Below, in pieces: positions 26,701 to 34,543 of a stretch of 64,000 nucleotides of DNA. The notes beneath the pieces were generated by a model. The model saw only the letters and a list, made by a program, of their open reading frames with translations, had not been told where the DNA came from and searched no databases. Positions within the stretch are counted from its first letter, which is position 1. Each line of letters begins with the position of its first letter. A program made the translations under genes and the position numbers. The stretch is from NCBI RefSeq assembly GCF_003051105.1, contig NZ_QAOO01000015.1:1-64000 (forward strand). The letters are read 5' to 3'. Source of the stretch: Nitrosomonas nitrosa (GTDB lineage Bacteria; Pseudomonadota; Gammaproteobacteria; Burkholderiales; Nitrosomonadaceae).

Positions 26701-28113
26701 TTCGATTCCAGTAAGCGCCAGAACGGGAATAAACACGATCAAGATGATCATTTGGCCAAAAAAAGCGGTTTTCATCATGGAGCTTCCGGCGCGGTAAGCA
26801 AGTTTATCCATGACGTGTTGATCAATCATGAAATTACCCTTTCGAAGCTGTCTCTGAATTTCAAAAACGGTACGTTCCACAATGATCACTACCCCGTCGA
26901 CAATAATCCCGAAATCGATCGCGCCCAAGCTGATCAGGTTGGCGGATACGTCAAATAGCCGCATCATGATGAACGCAAACAGTAAAGATAAAGGAATGGT
27001 GCTGGCCGTAATGACACCGCCTCTTACGCTACCGAGGAGAATCACCAGCACAAAAATGACAATAAGCGCACCTTCAGTCAGATTCTGGGCGACTGTACTG
27101 GTCGTTCGCTCGATTAACGCGCTTCTATCCAGAAAAGGCTTGATTTCCAGACCTTCTGGTAATGATTTCTGAATCTCAGCGATGCGCTTTTGCACATTCT
27201 GAATCACGGCATTAGAGTTCGCTCCTCTTAACATCAAAATCATGCCGCCTACCGCCTCACGGCCATCCTGAGTAAATGCGCCATAGCGTACTTGATGACC
27301 GAAATGGACCTTTTCCGCTATATCTCCGACCAGAATCGGGATACCCTTTTCATTTTTGATGAAAATATTTTTAATATCATCGAGCGAACGTATCAGGCCA
27401 TCTCCACGGATATAGTTGGCCATATTGTTTTTCTCAATATAGGCACCGCCAGTATTGTTGTTATTTCTCTGGAGTGCCTCAAAAACTTCAGTAATGGAAA
27501 TATTGTTGGCATTAAGTTTTTCGGGGTTAATGGCAATTTCATATTGCTTGATTTTTCCACCAAAAGAGTTGATGCCAACAACCCCTTCAACCAGTGCCAT
27601 TTGCCGTTTTACAATCCAATCTTGGATGGTACGTAGCTCAGTAGGCGAATACGTCTTTTCATAGCCGGGTTTGGGCTGAAGCGTATATTGGTAAATTTCA
27701 CCCAACCCAGTCGTGATGGGTCCCATATGCGGGCTACCGAATTGTTCAGGGATTTGTTGTCTGACCACTTCCAGTTTTTCCTGGACTAATTGGCGTGGTA
27801 AATAGGTGCCCATGCCATCTTCAAAAATGATGGTCACTACCGACAGGCCAAAGCGGGAAATGGAACGTATTTCTATAACGCCGGGTAGGTTTGCCATCGC
27901 CAGTTCCACTGGAAATGTGACAAATTGCTCAATGTCTTCAGTCGCTAGATTTTGTGAAACGGTAATCACCTGCACTTGATTATTGGTGATATCCGGGAGT
28001 GATCCCAGGTTCATGGTGAGCATAGAATAAATTCCTGCACCTACCAGGGCGAGCGTCAGCAGCCCGACAATGAGTTTATTTTTAATCGAAAAAGAAATTA
28101 TGCTATTGATCAT
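23692..28113 (-). CDS. Heavy-metal RND pump (CusA/CzcA) fused to a TolC-type outer membrane channel
   Basis: 1473 aa. Residues 1 to about 1045 are a complete HME-type RND pump: N-terminal membrane helix, the TM4 motif GAIDFGIIVDGVVIIVE, and DKLVLID-type helices in the second half (AVLDDLVLIDRF). After a short basic linker comes a signal-peptide-like segment (LPVLLAACGLLSMLFVAPP, ending AKA, about 1058-1080), then a TolC/CusC-like domain (about 1085-1470; LTLEQA-type start and a repeat of two coiled-coil hairpins). Pumps and channels are normally separate proteins, each about 1040 and 400 aa. The metal is not certain; copper or silver would fit the neighbouring copper genes. Confidence 0.92.
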   Translation of the reverse strand: MINSIISFSIKNKLIVGLLTLALVGAGIYSMLTMNLGSLPDITNNQVQVITVSQNLATEDIEQFVTFPVELAMANLPGVIEIRSISRFGLSVVTIIFEDGMGTYLPRQLVQEKLEVVRQQIPEQFGSPHMGPITTGLGEIYQYTLQPKPGYEKTYSPTELRTIQDWIVKRQMALVEGVVGINSFGGKIKQYEIAINPEKLNANNISITEVFEALQRNNNNTGGAYIEKNNMANYIRGDGLIRSLDDIKNIFIKNEKGIPILVGDIAEKVHFGHQVRYGAFTQDGREAVGGMILMLRGANSNAVIQNVQKRIAEIQKSLPEGLEIKPFLDRSALIERTTSTVAQNLTEGALIVIFVLVILLGSVRGGVITASTIPLSLLFAFIMMRLFDVSANLISLGAIDFGIIVDGVVIIVERTVFEIQRQLRKGNFMIDQHVMDKLAYRAGSSMMKTAFFGQMIILIVFIPVLALTGIEGKMFHPMAYTFGFAMLGAIILCLTYVPMMSALFLRPAKSHGFGRVEGWLEKCGEKIVNGFQRAYLPLLIGALRHKVIVMLITISLLGAAALIFSRMGGVFIPQLDEGDIAMQALIRPGSGLNEAIDVSNRIEKILLSSFPEIKTVLSRIGVADIPTDPMPMDIADMFIILEKNTSKWVSATSKEALIEKIEAKLDSELTGVNLVFSQPVELRFNELLTGVREDVAVKLYGENLDVLAQKAEQMAKIIQTVPGVGDVNPERTVGLPQMTVRYNREKLAQYGLNIDKLNEYVSAAFAGAVAGVIFEGEKRFEMVIRFDKAYQKSIEDLRHLYIELPDGNQIPIKELADIDYVQGPMQISRDNASRRTYVGVNTRGRDVESVVQDIRQKLDAELDLPPGYYLTYGGEYENLQSAKARLAILVPIVLFLIFVLLFFALKSVNQTIIVFIGVPLVAIGGIFALWLRDLPFSISAGVGFIVIFGIAVLDDLVLIDRFNTLKAEGVSDIQERILTATKERIRPILLADTTDIFGFLPMALSVSAGAEVQHPLSTVVIGGLFTSVLFTLIVLPVLYAIVEKRNKSKAHPNKNAQRAATNTLPVLLAACGLLSMLFVAPPHAKAQSVDDLPTITLEQARKQAVAYYPRIQAAKLEIENQEALKKTAWDLGSTSIFTAGEKIGVGSEATYMRIGIKQSRIDLFGIAPKLELQKERVTLAANALNLSILEVEREVSRAWAMAYTAKNNYLAYLRLSSIFSDIERAARLKLEVEATSKLEYLATSNQGNQVQIQKEQAYRDYLSALQRLNQWFAGDTLYAVPDVAVDQLAYPLDFITDSLDNHPLLTVSKQQVNVAEAAIKEKRSQFLPKLDLQYGTQEIAGYSGLHQFQAGIQIPLFFGPELGRIQSAEIERTIATQNLHQTRLEVNAAYQTIREQYIKWLNSWRYYRDTALPMAKEQQTGAIFAYQEGAIDYVSFLQNMREAIRIEIDSWNAFGNYLDSRYQLEYFLKNADE

Positions 28114-28369
28114 TTATTAATTCCATTCCCAGCTATAGCAAAGCATTATTCGATCCTAATGATCAGTCCATGCACACAACATTAGTGGTCACAAGGCAAC
28201 GTCAAACCAAACTAATAATGGCCGAACAGGATAGCTTACTTGCTTAAGAATCAATGACCTTCATACCCGCAGCTATAAATAGGTAATCAGAGTCTAATCC
28301 CAACATTTTTATTAATTTAAATGCCGGAGCTATATAAACACATTAACTTATGTGCTAGCCGTGGATGAT

Positions 28370-28723
28370 TTATCGAGGGGGACGAAATAGCGTATCCAGG
28401 AACAACTCAGGGATAGATTGTAGAATAAATTTTGTTAAATTTTCTTCTAAAGAGAGAGGTGTTAATAATGATAACTTTGTAAAGAAAAATGGTTGGTATG
28501 CCGCCTTAAGGCATGTGTCTGCTGAGAAATGGCTTGAATTATTTTTATCAACAAATTCGTTATGTAGGTGATCTTCCTGCATAATTTTGACTATGAATGG
28601 GGAGTGCTGGTGATTTTCAAACGCATGCATAAAAACTTCACCTTGCAAAGCCCACGTAAGTGAGTTTGCAAATAGGCTAATAAAAAGCCAAAGAGCCATG
28701 AAATTAGAAAAACGTACTCCCAT
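28370..28723 (-). CDS. Small exported His-containing protein, CzcI-like
   Basis: 117 aa. N-terminal signal peptide (FMALWLFISLFANSLTWA), then a short segment with several His (MHAFENHQH, EDHLHNEF), and the C-terminus ends FRPPR. Size, His content, position upstream of a metal RND operon and the terminal RPPR resemble CzcI/CzcI-like proteins of metal-resistance loci, but I cannot prove homology by eye. Located 256 bases upstream of the pump gene on the same strand, so co-regulation is likely. Confidence 0.55.
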   Translation of the reverse strand: MGVRFSNFMALWLFISLFANSLTWALQGEVFMHAFENHQHSPFIVKIMQEDHLHNEFVDKNNSSHFSADTCLKAAYQPFFFTKLSLLTPLSLEENLTKFILQSIPELFLDTLFRPPR

Positions 28724-28808
28724 AAAAAAATTCTAGCATAACTCTAGTGATGAAATAAACTATTTTTCTCGCCTTTTGGCCAATTCAGTGAATATTTATC
28801 TCTGAGTT

Positions 28809-28845
28809 GGAGTAAATACCCTGTCTATGCCAGGATATTTACTCC
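28809..28845. repeat. Imperfect hairpin
   Basis: ggagtaaataccctg (28809-28823) pairs with caggatatttactcc (28831-28845) with one mismatch and a 7-base loop. It lies between the P-type ATPase stop and the CzcI-like start. No strong T-run follows on the - strand; five T follow on the + strand a few bases later (28850-28855). It may terminate the ATPase transcript or be a regulatory structure. Confidence 0.5.
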
Positions 28846-28956
28846 TACAATTTTTCAGTCGATCAGGACATTTTCTCCATGACTAAATGCGGCTGCCCCA
28901 ATAGTCAAAGCATTCGCAGCCTGCAGGGCGCCTCGGTTTGTCATGGTCGAATCATC

Positions 28957-31287
28957 TTACATGTCTTCCCGTCGATAGGCTAACAGCCTCAGCGCATTGA
29001 CCACCACTATCAGGGTCGAGCCTTCGTGGATCGCCACAGCCATGCCGATTCCAGCCAAGCCGGCGAGGGTAATGGGGATGAGCAGGACGACCACGCCCAG
29101 AGACAACCACAAGTTCTGGCGGATGATGCGCTTCGATGCGCGGCTCAGGGCCACTGCAAAGGGCAGTTTCGAGAGGTCGTCCGCCATCAACGCCACGTCC
29201 GCCGTTTCCAACGCGACGTCAGTGCCGGCGCCGCCCATGGCGATACCGACGGTGGCACGGGCCATGGCGGGGGCGTCATTGACGCCATCGCCGACCATGG
29301 CTACCCGGCCGTGGTGGGCCGCAAGCACCTCAATGGCGCGCACCTTATCTTCCGGCGTAAGGCTGGCTTGCACTTCGTCGATGCCGACCGCATCACCGAT
29401 GGCGCGGCCCACGTGTTCGTTGTCCCCGGTGAGCATGATGGTCTGGCGGATGCCGATCTTGTGCAGGTGATCGAGCACCGCTCGTACGCCGTCACGCGGG
29501 GTGTCGGCAAATGCGAGCACGCCGAGGAAGTGGCCATCCGCCTGGATGAACATGGTGGTTCTGCCGGCTGATGTCAGCTGTGTATCGTGCTGAAGCAGCG
29601 TTTCCGGCAGCGATTCGCCTGCAAACAGCTTTGCGTTGCCGACGGCAATGTTTTTCCCGTCGAGCCGCGTGCGCAGGCCTTGGCCAGTGATGGTTTCCAC
29701 CTCCCTTGCCTCGTTCCAGACAAGGCCACGCCGCTTCGCCTCCGTCACTACCGCCTGTGCCAGGGGATGGGCGCTGCGGGCCTCCACGGTGGCAGCAATT
29801 TTCAGCAGATTCTCTTCGCTGCCCTCTACGGCGACGACCTCCGTTACCTTGGGCTTGCCCACGGTCAGGGTGCCAGTCTTGTCGAAGGCGATGGCGTCGA
29901 GGCTACCAAGATTTTCTAGATGGGCGCCGCCCTTGATCAACACGCCGTCGCGCGCGGCGCGGGCGATACCGGCGAGCACCGCCGAGGGCGTGGCGATGGC
30001 GAGCGCGCAGGGTGAAGCTGCCACTAGTACCGCCATAGCCCGATAGAAGGATTCGTCGAAGGAATAACCGATCAGCAGTGGCAGCGCGACGAGCAGCGCA
30101 GTGCCCGCCAGTATCACGGGTACGAAGAGGCGCTCAAAGCGGTCGGTGAAGTGCTGCGTGGGCGACTTCTGCATCTGCGCTTCAGCCACCATCTCCACCA
30201 TGCGCCCGAGCGTGCTCTCGCGAGCGAGCCGGGTTACTTCGACCACCAGAGCGCCCTCGCCATTGACTGTTCCAGCGAAAACGGGATCGTTTTGCTGCTT
30301 GTCCACCGGTATGGATTCGCCGGTGAGTGGAGACTGGTCCACCACCGAACTGCCCGACAGCACGCGACCGTCGGTAGGAATGCGACTGCCAGGCTTGATA
30401 ATTACTCGATCGCCGCGCAGTAGCTCTTCCACCCGTATCTCAACTTCACCGCCGTCGCGCTGCACCAGGGCAGTCTTGGGTGCGAGTTCCGCCAATGCTT
30501 CGATGGCCGCACGGGCGCGGTCCATGGCCATGTGTTCGAGCGCGTGCCCCAGACTGAACAGGAACAGTAGCAGTGCGCCTTCCGCCCAGGCACCGAGTGC
30601 TGCGGCGCCTGCTGCCGCTACAATCATTAGGATGTCGATGTCAAAGCTACGGGTCTTCAGTCCCTGCCAGGCGTCGCGCAGGGTATAGAAGCCGCCTGCC
30701 GCGTAGGAGCCGAGCAAGAGGCCGAGCGACAGATTACCGGGCAAACCGGCCAGCTCCGTAAGCCAGCCGAGGAGCAACAGCAGACCGGCTGTGCCGCTGA
30801 AGATGATCTCGCGGTGCTCGGCGAACCAACCAGTCGCGCGGCCTTCCTCCAGCACCACATAGCCTAGGGCCGCGATGCGTCGGACGATAGCGGAACGTTC
30901 AATTTTCTCGCTGTCGTACTCCAGATGCAACCGTTCCGCAGCGTAGCTCACCGAGGCCTCCAGTATGCCTTCCATACGTTGTAGGGTGTGCTCAATCACT
31001 GTAGCGCAGATGGGGCAGCCCATACCGTCGATGCGCAGGCTCTCGTGGCGAAAGCGGTCGGCGATCTTAGCGCCAGCTGCTTGTGCCAGTTCGCGCACGC
31101 GGGCAACGCTGAAGTGCTGCGGGTCGTGATGCAGGCACAGGTGGGGGCTGTTGTTTTGGTGCACGAGATGTATTTTTTCCAACCCTTCAGCTTGTAAGAG
31201 TTCGATCAAGCGGCCTACACAGGTGTCGCGCTCATTGGGGACGTCTGGCAGGAGCAGGGCCAGTTCGATGCTGCATTTTTCGGTCAT
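28957..31287 (-). CDS. Heavy-metal translocating P-type ATPase (SPC type)
   Basis: 776 aa from ATG 31287, preceded by GAGGA; longer in-frame starts exist at 31404 and 31296. An N-terminal heavy-metal-associated domain has GMGCPIC (about 88-94). The ion-binding helix has SPC (AASPCALAIATP), the phosphorylation site is DKTGTLT, and TGDN and GDGVNDAP are present. The last helices carry HEGSTLIVVVNALRLL. SPC together with HEGS/T is typical of the PIB-4 group (cobalt, zinc or iron-type substrates) rather than CPC copper pumps. Inner membrane. GC content is clearly above that of flanking genes, which suggests transfer. Confidence 0.93.
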   Translation of the reverse strand: MTEKCSIELALLLPDVPNERDTCVGRLIELLQAEGLEKIHLVHQNNSPHLCLHHDPQHFSVARVRELAQAAGAKIADRFRHESLRIDGMGCPICATVIEHTLQRMEGILEASVSYAAERLHLEYDSEKIERSAIVRRIAALGYVVLEEGRATGWFAEHREIIFSGTAGLLLLLGWLTELAGLPGNLSLGLLLGSYAAGGFYTLRDAWQGLKTRSFDIDILMIVAAAGAAALGAWAEGALLLFLFSLGHALEHMAMDRARAAIEALAELAPKTALVQRDGGEVEIRVEELLRGDRVIIKPGSRIPTDGRVLSGSSVVDQSPLTGESIPVDKQQNDPVFAGTVNGEGALVVEVTRLARESTLGRMVEMVAEAQMQKSPTQHFTDRFERLFVPVILAGTALLVALPLLIGYSFDESFYRAMAVLVAASPCALAIATPSAVLAGIARAARDGVLIKGGAHLENLGSLDAIAFDKTGTLTVGKPKVTEVVAVEGSEENLLKIAATVEARSAHPLAQAVVTEAKRRGLVWNEAREVETITGQGLRTRLDGKNIAVGNAKLFAGESLPETLLQHDTQLTSAGRTTMFIQADGHFLGVLAFADTPRDGVRAVLDHLHKIGIRQTIMLTGDNEHVGRAIGDAVGIDEVQASLTPEDKVRAIEVLAAHHGRVAMVGDGVNDAPAMARATVGIAMGGAGTDVALETADVALMADDLSKLPFAVALSRASKRIIRQNLWLSLGVVVLLIPITLAGLAGIGMAVAIHEGSTLIVVVNALRLLAYRREDM

Positions 31288-31406
31288 ATTGCTCATCCTC
31301 GTGGTTTGCACTGTGTCCGAGGTTGGCTGCATTGGCTGCAAAACTAGCTGCCAGCCTCCGCGCCGCAGCCGGAACACTTTCCTGCTGATAGGGAATTGAC
31401 ACACTG

Positions 31407-31511
31407 CTAGTAAAATCGTACCCCGTCTGCATTGGCGCCGTCACAATTGAGGCAACGATTACTGCTATTGTTTCCCATCAAATAGCCAAGTATCCGTTCA
31501 AAGAATCTCAT
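31407..31511 (-). CDS. Short zinc-ribbon remnant protein
   Basis: 34 aa, MRFFERILGYLMG then NNSSNRCLNCDGANADGVRFY, with a good GGAG ribosome binding site. The start resembles small zinc-ribbon proteins that precede metal ATPase genes; in those, a second CxxC follows ARF, but here a TAG ends the frame right after VRFY. So only the first CxxC remains. It is probably a truncated gene. It lies 120 bases upstream of the ATPase on the same strand. Confidence 0.45.
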   Translation of the reverse strand: MRFFERILGYLMGNNSSNRCLNCDGANADGVRFY

Positions 31512-31573
31512 GATGTACTCCTTTTCGATCGAAAACCGGCAACGGCGGGGCCGGTACCTTGCAATCGCCAATG

Positions 31574-31834
31574 CTACCGTGCCGTGCTTGCAATTTTATG
31601 GCCGTCACGCAACCGATACCGCCTTGCCGATGTCCGCCACATAGATTCATTCCGATTCGACTTGGCCGGTGTGCTCGATGATCCCAACCAGTGCGTTCAC
31701 CTGGTCGTTTTCGCAGATCAATTCGAGTTTCGATTCGTTGAGCACCTTCTCGGAGAGGTCGACCGCATAGTAGCTGGAGTTGGCATTCTGAAGTATCTCA
31801 TGATTAAAATAATCGCTATTTCAGCCATTCCCAT
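31574..31834 (-). pseudogene. Degraded P-II-like regulator of metal loci
   Basis: On the - strand a frame reads EILQNANSSYYAVDLSEKVL, then ESKLELICENDQVNALVGII and EHTGQVES, followed by an in-frame TGA and then IYVADIGKAVSV, and in a shifted frame RDGHKIASTAR with TAG at 31574-31576. The order (short N-terminus, LELICE, HTGQ..IYV, K) fits a PII/CutA-like protein that often accompanies CzcA-type loci. At least one nonsense codon where TGG is expected and one or two frameshifts make it non-functional. The upstream end is approximate. Confidence 0.65.
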
Positions 31835-31998
31835 TTTCTTTCTCTATCTTTAAACCATCACTTTAATCCACTGCGTACGCAGTTCCCAGAGGGACCAGAA
31901 TACATTTTTAGTGGACAGATTCATGGGCTTTTTCCGTGCGTGATGCAATCTAATTTTGTAATGACAAAAATTATATAAGCGGGGCACGAGTTTGCAAA

Positions 31999-32015
31999 TG
32001 CGACATATTGTCGCA
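31999..32015. promoter_or_regulatory. Palindromic operator, copy 2
   Basis: TGCGACATATTGTCGCA: perfect 7-bp arms around three bases, 280 bases upstream of the ATG at 32295. Confidence 0.7.
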
Positions 32016-32128
32016 CCTGTCAGTGGTTTTTATTATCGACTTAAAGTTGGCATGATTCAATTCTCTTTATTTTTATTAGTGAAATAGCATACTTTGCATC
32101 ACCAGGAAGAATGCTCATAAGCAATACC

Positions 32129-32145
32129 TGCGACAATTTGCCGCA
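32129..32145. promoter_or_regulatory. Palindromic operator, copy 3 (one mismatch)
   Basis: TGCGACAATTTGCCGCA differs from copy 4 at one base (C for T in the right arm). It lies 149 bases upstream of the ATG at 32295, at nearly the same distance as copy 4 from its gene (164 bases). Confidence 0.65.
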
Positions 32146-32294
32146 TTGTGTGCAAAAAATATTTGCCTAATAATGCCCATGCTTTGTGTGGACATGCTTT
32201 ACGTTAATTTGCATGGAATAAGGCAGAAAAATAGCTTGGATAGCTTATTTTTAAATATTTAATTGGTTCAATTAATTCTCATGAAAGGACTAAA

Positions 32295-33080
32295 ATGATC
32301 AGAAATCGAAACACGGTGATAACGCTATCAGTGGTGGTTTCATTATTGGTAGTAGTGTGGAGTAATGCGCAAGCGCATACCCGATTTGAAATTAACACAA
32401 CCAAAGAAGGTGTCCGAGTCGACAATAATATTATGATTGGGCATATTTGCACTAACGAGCCCGTCATTGGGCAAGTGATCGTTTTTCCGGATGTGACCAC
32501 GGCGCTCGTCGATACCTCGCCAGATTCGAATGCCGCTTTACCAGCGGAGACATTTACTCGCTCCGATCAGCCCGCTACCGCTTTCATTCAAGGGCTCACT
32601 ATTGCCGGTATCATGAGCCGGGATACTTTTAGTATGTCAGCTTTGATCCGTGATGCTACTGGCAACCCCATCGGGGTTTGGTCTGCTGGTGGATCAGTTC
32701 CTGAAAATAATTGGGTAGCTAAAACGCCGGTACGTATCAATCCGATCAATATCGTCGCTGAATCCTGCGCGAAGAAAGTCATTATTGCCCCTGCTATTGC
32801 CAATGTATGTCAGGTAACGAGCCTCAATGAGATCGATGCAAAAAATCCCGACCGGACAGATGTCGATTTTTGGACTGCACCGGATGCTGGCCATCCTAAA
32901 TTCGATTCACCTGATTGGAATTTTCCAGCGCCTTTCACAGTAAACCGCGATCTTGAAGCAAATCCGTTACCGTCTAACTGCGGTGAAGGTGTTGCAGTCA
33001 GAATTTATCCATCTACAGCACAACTGGATCGGGATTTTCCGGTCGTCGTGGATGGCCAGCAAGTCTGGCCGGCACCTTGA
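32295..33080 (+). CDS. Exported protein of unknown function, mature N-terminal His
   Basis: 261 aa with AAAGGA before the ATG. Signal peptide with a hydrophobic core (VITLSVVVSLLVVVW) and an AQA cleavage motif, leaving His 28 as the first mature residue (HTRFEI). The mature part has GHICTNEP, several Cys (four visible, possibly two disulfides) and no membrane segment, so it is periplasmic or secreted. I do not recognise the family. Preceded by two palindromic operators and followed by a terminator, so it is its own transcription unit. An N-terminal His is the feature used by histidine-brace copper proteins, but a second His and the fold are not established here. Confidence 0.75.
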   Translation: MIRNRNTVITLSVVVSLLVVVWSNAQAHTRFEINTTKEGVRVDNNIMIGHICTNEPVIGQVIVFPDVTTALVDTSPDSNAALPAETFTRSDQPATAFIQGLTIAGIMSRDTFSMSALIRDATGNPIGVWSAGGSVPENNWVAKTPVRINPINIVAESCAKKVIIAPAIANVCQVTSLNEIDAKNPDRTDVDFWTAPDAGHPKFDSPDWNFPAPFTVNRDLEANPLPSNCGEGVAVRIYPSTAQLDRDFPVVVDGQQVWPAP

Positions 33081-33137
33081 GTGATTCGCTATATCGAATC
33101 ATTCAGTTTTTAAGCTATAGCTTAGCCGTTTAAGAAG

Positions 33138-33186
33138 GTCAGCAGGTATTTCTGCTTTCTCACTGAGAGCCTGCTGACTGTTTTTT
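33138..33186 (+). terminator. Rho-independent terminator after the 32295-33080 gene
   Basis: gtcagcagg (33138-33146) pairs with cctgctgac (33170-33178) across a 23-base loop, followed by TG and six T (33181-33186). Confidence 0.75.
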
Positions 33187-33227
33187 ATTCGGTTTACTCT
33201 ATAACAAATACTTAACTGAGGTGAGGG

Positions 33228-33244
33228 TGCGACAATTTGTCGCA
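33228..33244. promoter_or_regulatory. Palindromic operator, copy 4
   Basis: TGCGACAATTTGTCGCA, perfect arms, 164 bases upstream of the ATG at 33409. Confidence 0.7.
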
Positions 33245-33408
33245 TTGTTATTTTATAGCCATAGTGTTAAACATAATTAACTGGTTAGGTACAAAAGGGT
33301 GTTATGAATATTGGGAAGCGAAAAGAAACGAAATGTTGAATATCCTAGATATATACTTTGTACGCACTTTACTTACGATTTACGCACATAGGCGTGGAGG
33401 AAAAGAAA

Positions 33409-33888
33409 ATGAGCAGTATCTACTCAAAATTTAGCCATCTTTTATTGGTGATCACTATGTTAACTGCGCTACTATTATTTGGTCAGTCAAGAGTTAGTAA
33501 GGCGCACGAGATTGCCGGCCCCATTGACCCGACTGGCAATGTGCCAAGCTTTACGGCAGTCGCAATGGTTACTTGTTACGATGATGGCAACGGCCCTGCT
33601 GATCATTTGATCGCAAATATTAAAGATCTTCCCTCAAATCCCGCAGTCGAGGGTATGTTCGTCAATATGACGTTATTCAAGGGAAGCAAGGCGATAAGCG
33701 TAACCGATGTCGTGCCTGGAGATGATAATCCCAGTCAGTTTATTAAGTTAAGCGCAGGGAACGGAGTTTATTTCATGATCGTCAGCAAGACGAAAGCGGG
33801 AGCAAGGAGCGTTTTTGTCGATTATCACTGCAGGACTGCCAATGATGTGCATACAGGCACTGATATCGCCTTGAGTCATTATGAGTGA
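33409..33888 (+). CDS. Exported protein of unknown function, mature N-terminal His
   Basis: 159 aa from ATG 33409, with GGAGG eight bases upstream. Signal peptide core LLLVITMLTALLLF and an SKA cleavage site leave His 33 first in the mature protein (HEIAGPIDP). Two Cys (AMVTCYDD and DYHCRT) could form one disulfide; a further His pair occurs near the end (DYHC, DVHTG). Fold reads as all-beta. No family recognised. Its operator is shared with the neighbouring exported gene and the multicopper oxidase operon, so it should act in the same compartment and condition. Confidence 0.75.
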   Translation: MSSIYSKFSHLLLVITMLTALLLFGQSRVSKAHEIAGPIDPTGNVPSFTAVAMVTCYDDGNGPADHLIANIKDLPSNPAVEGMFVNMTLFKGSKAISVTDVVPGDDNPSQFIKLSAGNGVYFMIVSKTKAGARSVFVDYHCRTANDVHTGTDIALSHYE

Positions 33889-34004
33889 ACGAGTTTCGGC
33901 TCAATTTGAGATCTTGTGTGTGATACCATACGCTATTTTTTATGGCGCTTGTAAATACCTGTTTGAAAAAAATCAGGTTGATGTTTTAGGGGAGGTATAG
34001 GACA

Positions 34005-34499
34005 TTGACTCGATATCTATTTTTAGTTTTTTTTCTACTATCTCTGCCGGTTGCGGCTCATTTTGAAGGGGATACTCCTCCTCCTCATTGCAGTTTAAAT
34101 TATCAGGATGGCTCACAGGTGCAAGATTGGCAAGCCATGAAAGGCCAGGTCATCTATATCGATTTTTGGGCATCCTGGTGTCCTCCTTGTGTCAAATCTT
34201 TTCCTTTCATGAATCAATTGAGTCAGGATTTTAAAGAGCGTGGCTTACAAGTGATCGGCGTCAATTTGGACGAGAAACGCGCCGAGGCCGAAGCGTTTCT
34301 CAATCAATATTCTCCCAATTTCACCGTCGTATTCGATCTGGATAAACAATGCGCTAAAGATTTTAATGTGATTGCCATGCCTTCGACTTATATCATAGAC
34401 AAAAAAGGCTTTGTTCGGCATATTCATCGCGGTTTCCGTCCTAACGAGACTGAAACCATGCGCGAATTGATCGATGCGTTACTGAATGAAACCATCTAG
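34005..34499 (+). CDS. TlpA/ResA-like periplasmic thioredoxin
   Basis: 164 aa from TTG 34005 (GGAGG at 33991-33995). Signal peptide with VAA cleavage leaves His 19 as first mature residue (HFEGD). Thioredoxin fold with active site WCPPC (Cys 59 and 62) in YIDFWASWCPPCVKSFPF, and a cis-Pro region IAMPSTYIID. It reduces or oxidises periplasmic thiols. It is the first gene of the thioredoxin-DUF4266-DUF3570-ApbE group, so it may serve assembly of the lipoprotein or barrel, both of which contain Cys. Confidence 0.88.
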   Translation: MTRYLFLVFFLLSLPVAAHFEGDTPPPHCSLNYQDGSQVQDWQAMKGQVIYIDFWASWCPPCVKSFPFMNQLSQDFKERGLQVIGVNLDEKRAEAEAFLNQYSPNFTVVFDLDKQCAKDFNVIAMPSTYIIDKKGFVRHIHRGFRPNETETMRELIDALLNETI

Positions 34500-34543
34500 C
34501 GCTTCATGGCGATAATTTGTATTTTCATGATAGACAATTTGCC

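Larger units (their letters stand above)
31835..32294. other. Upstream region with two palindromes
   Basis: About 460 bases with no gene, AT-rich, before the exported-protein gene at 32295. It holds two copies of the TGCGACA palindrome (31999-32015 and 32129-32145). A clear promoter was not identified by eye; the base composition drops from the GC-rich ATPase island to AT-rich here, marking its edge near 31800. Confidence 0.6.
33081..33408. other. Intergenic region with terminator and operator
   Basis: About 330 bases between the two exported-protein genes. Holds the terminator at 33138-33186 and palindrome copy 4 at 33228-33244. A 65-codon ORF starting near 33237 overlaps the operator and the next gene and is not called. 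Confidence 0.6.

Noticed and set aside
29026-30688. Several long ORFs on the + strand opposite the P-type ATPase
   Set aside because: They are artefacts of the high GC content of the ATPase gene; the - strand frame has all ATPase motifs.
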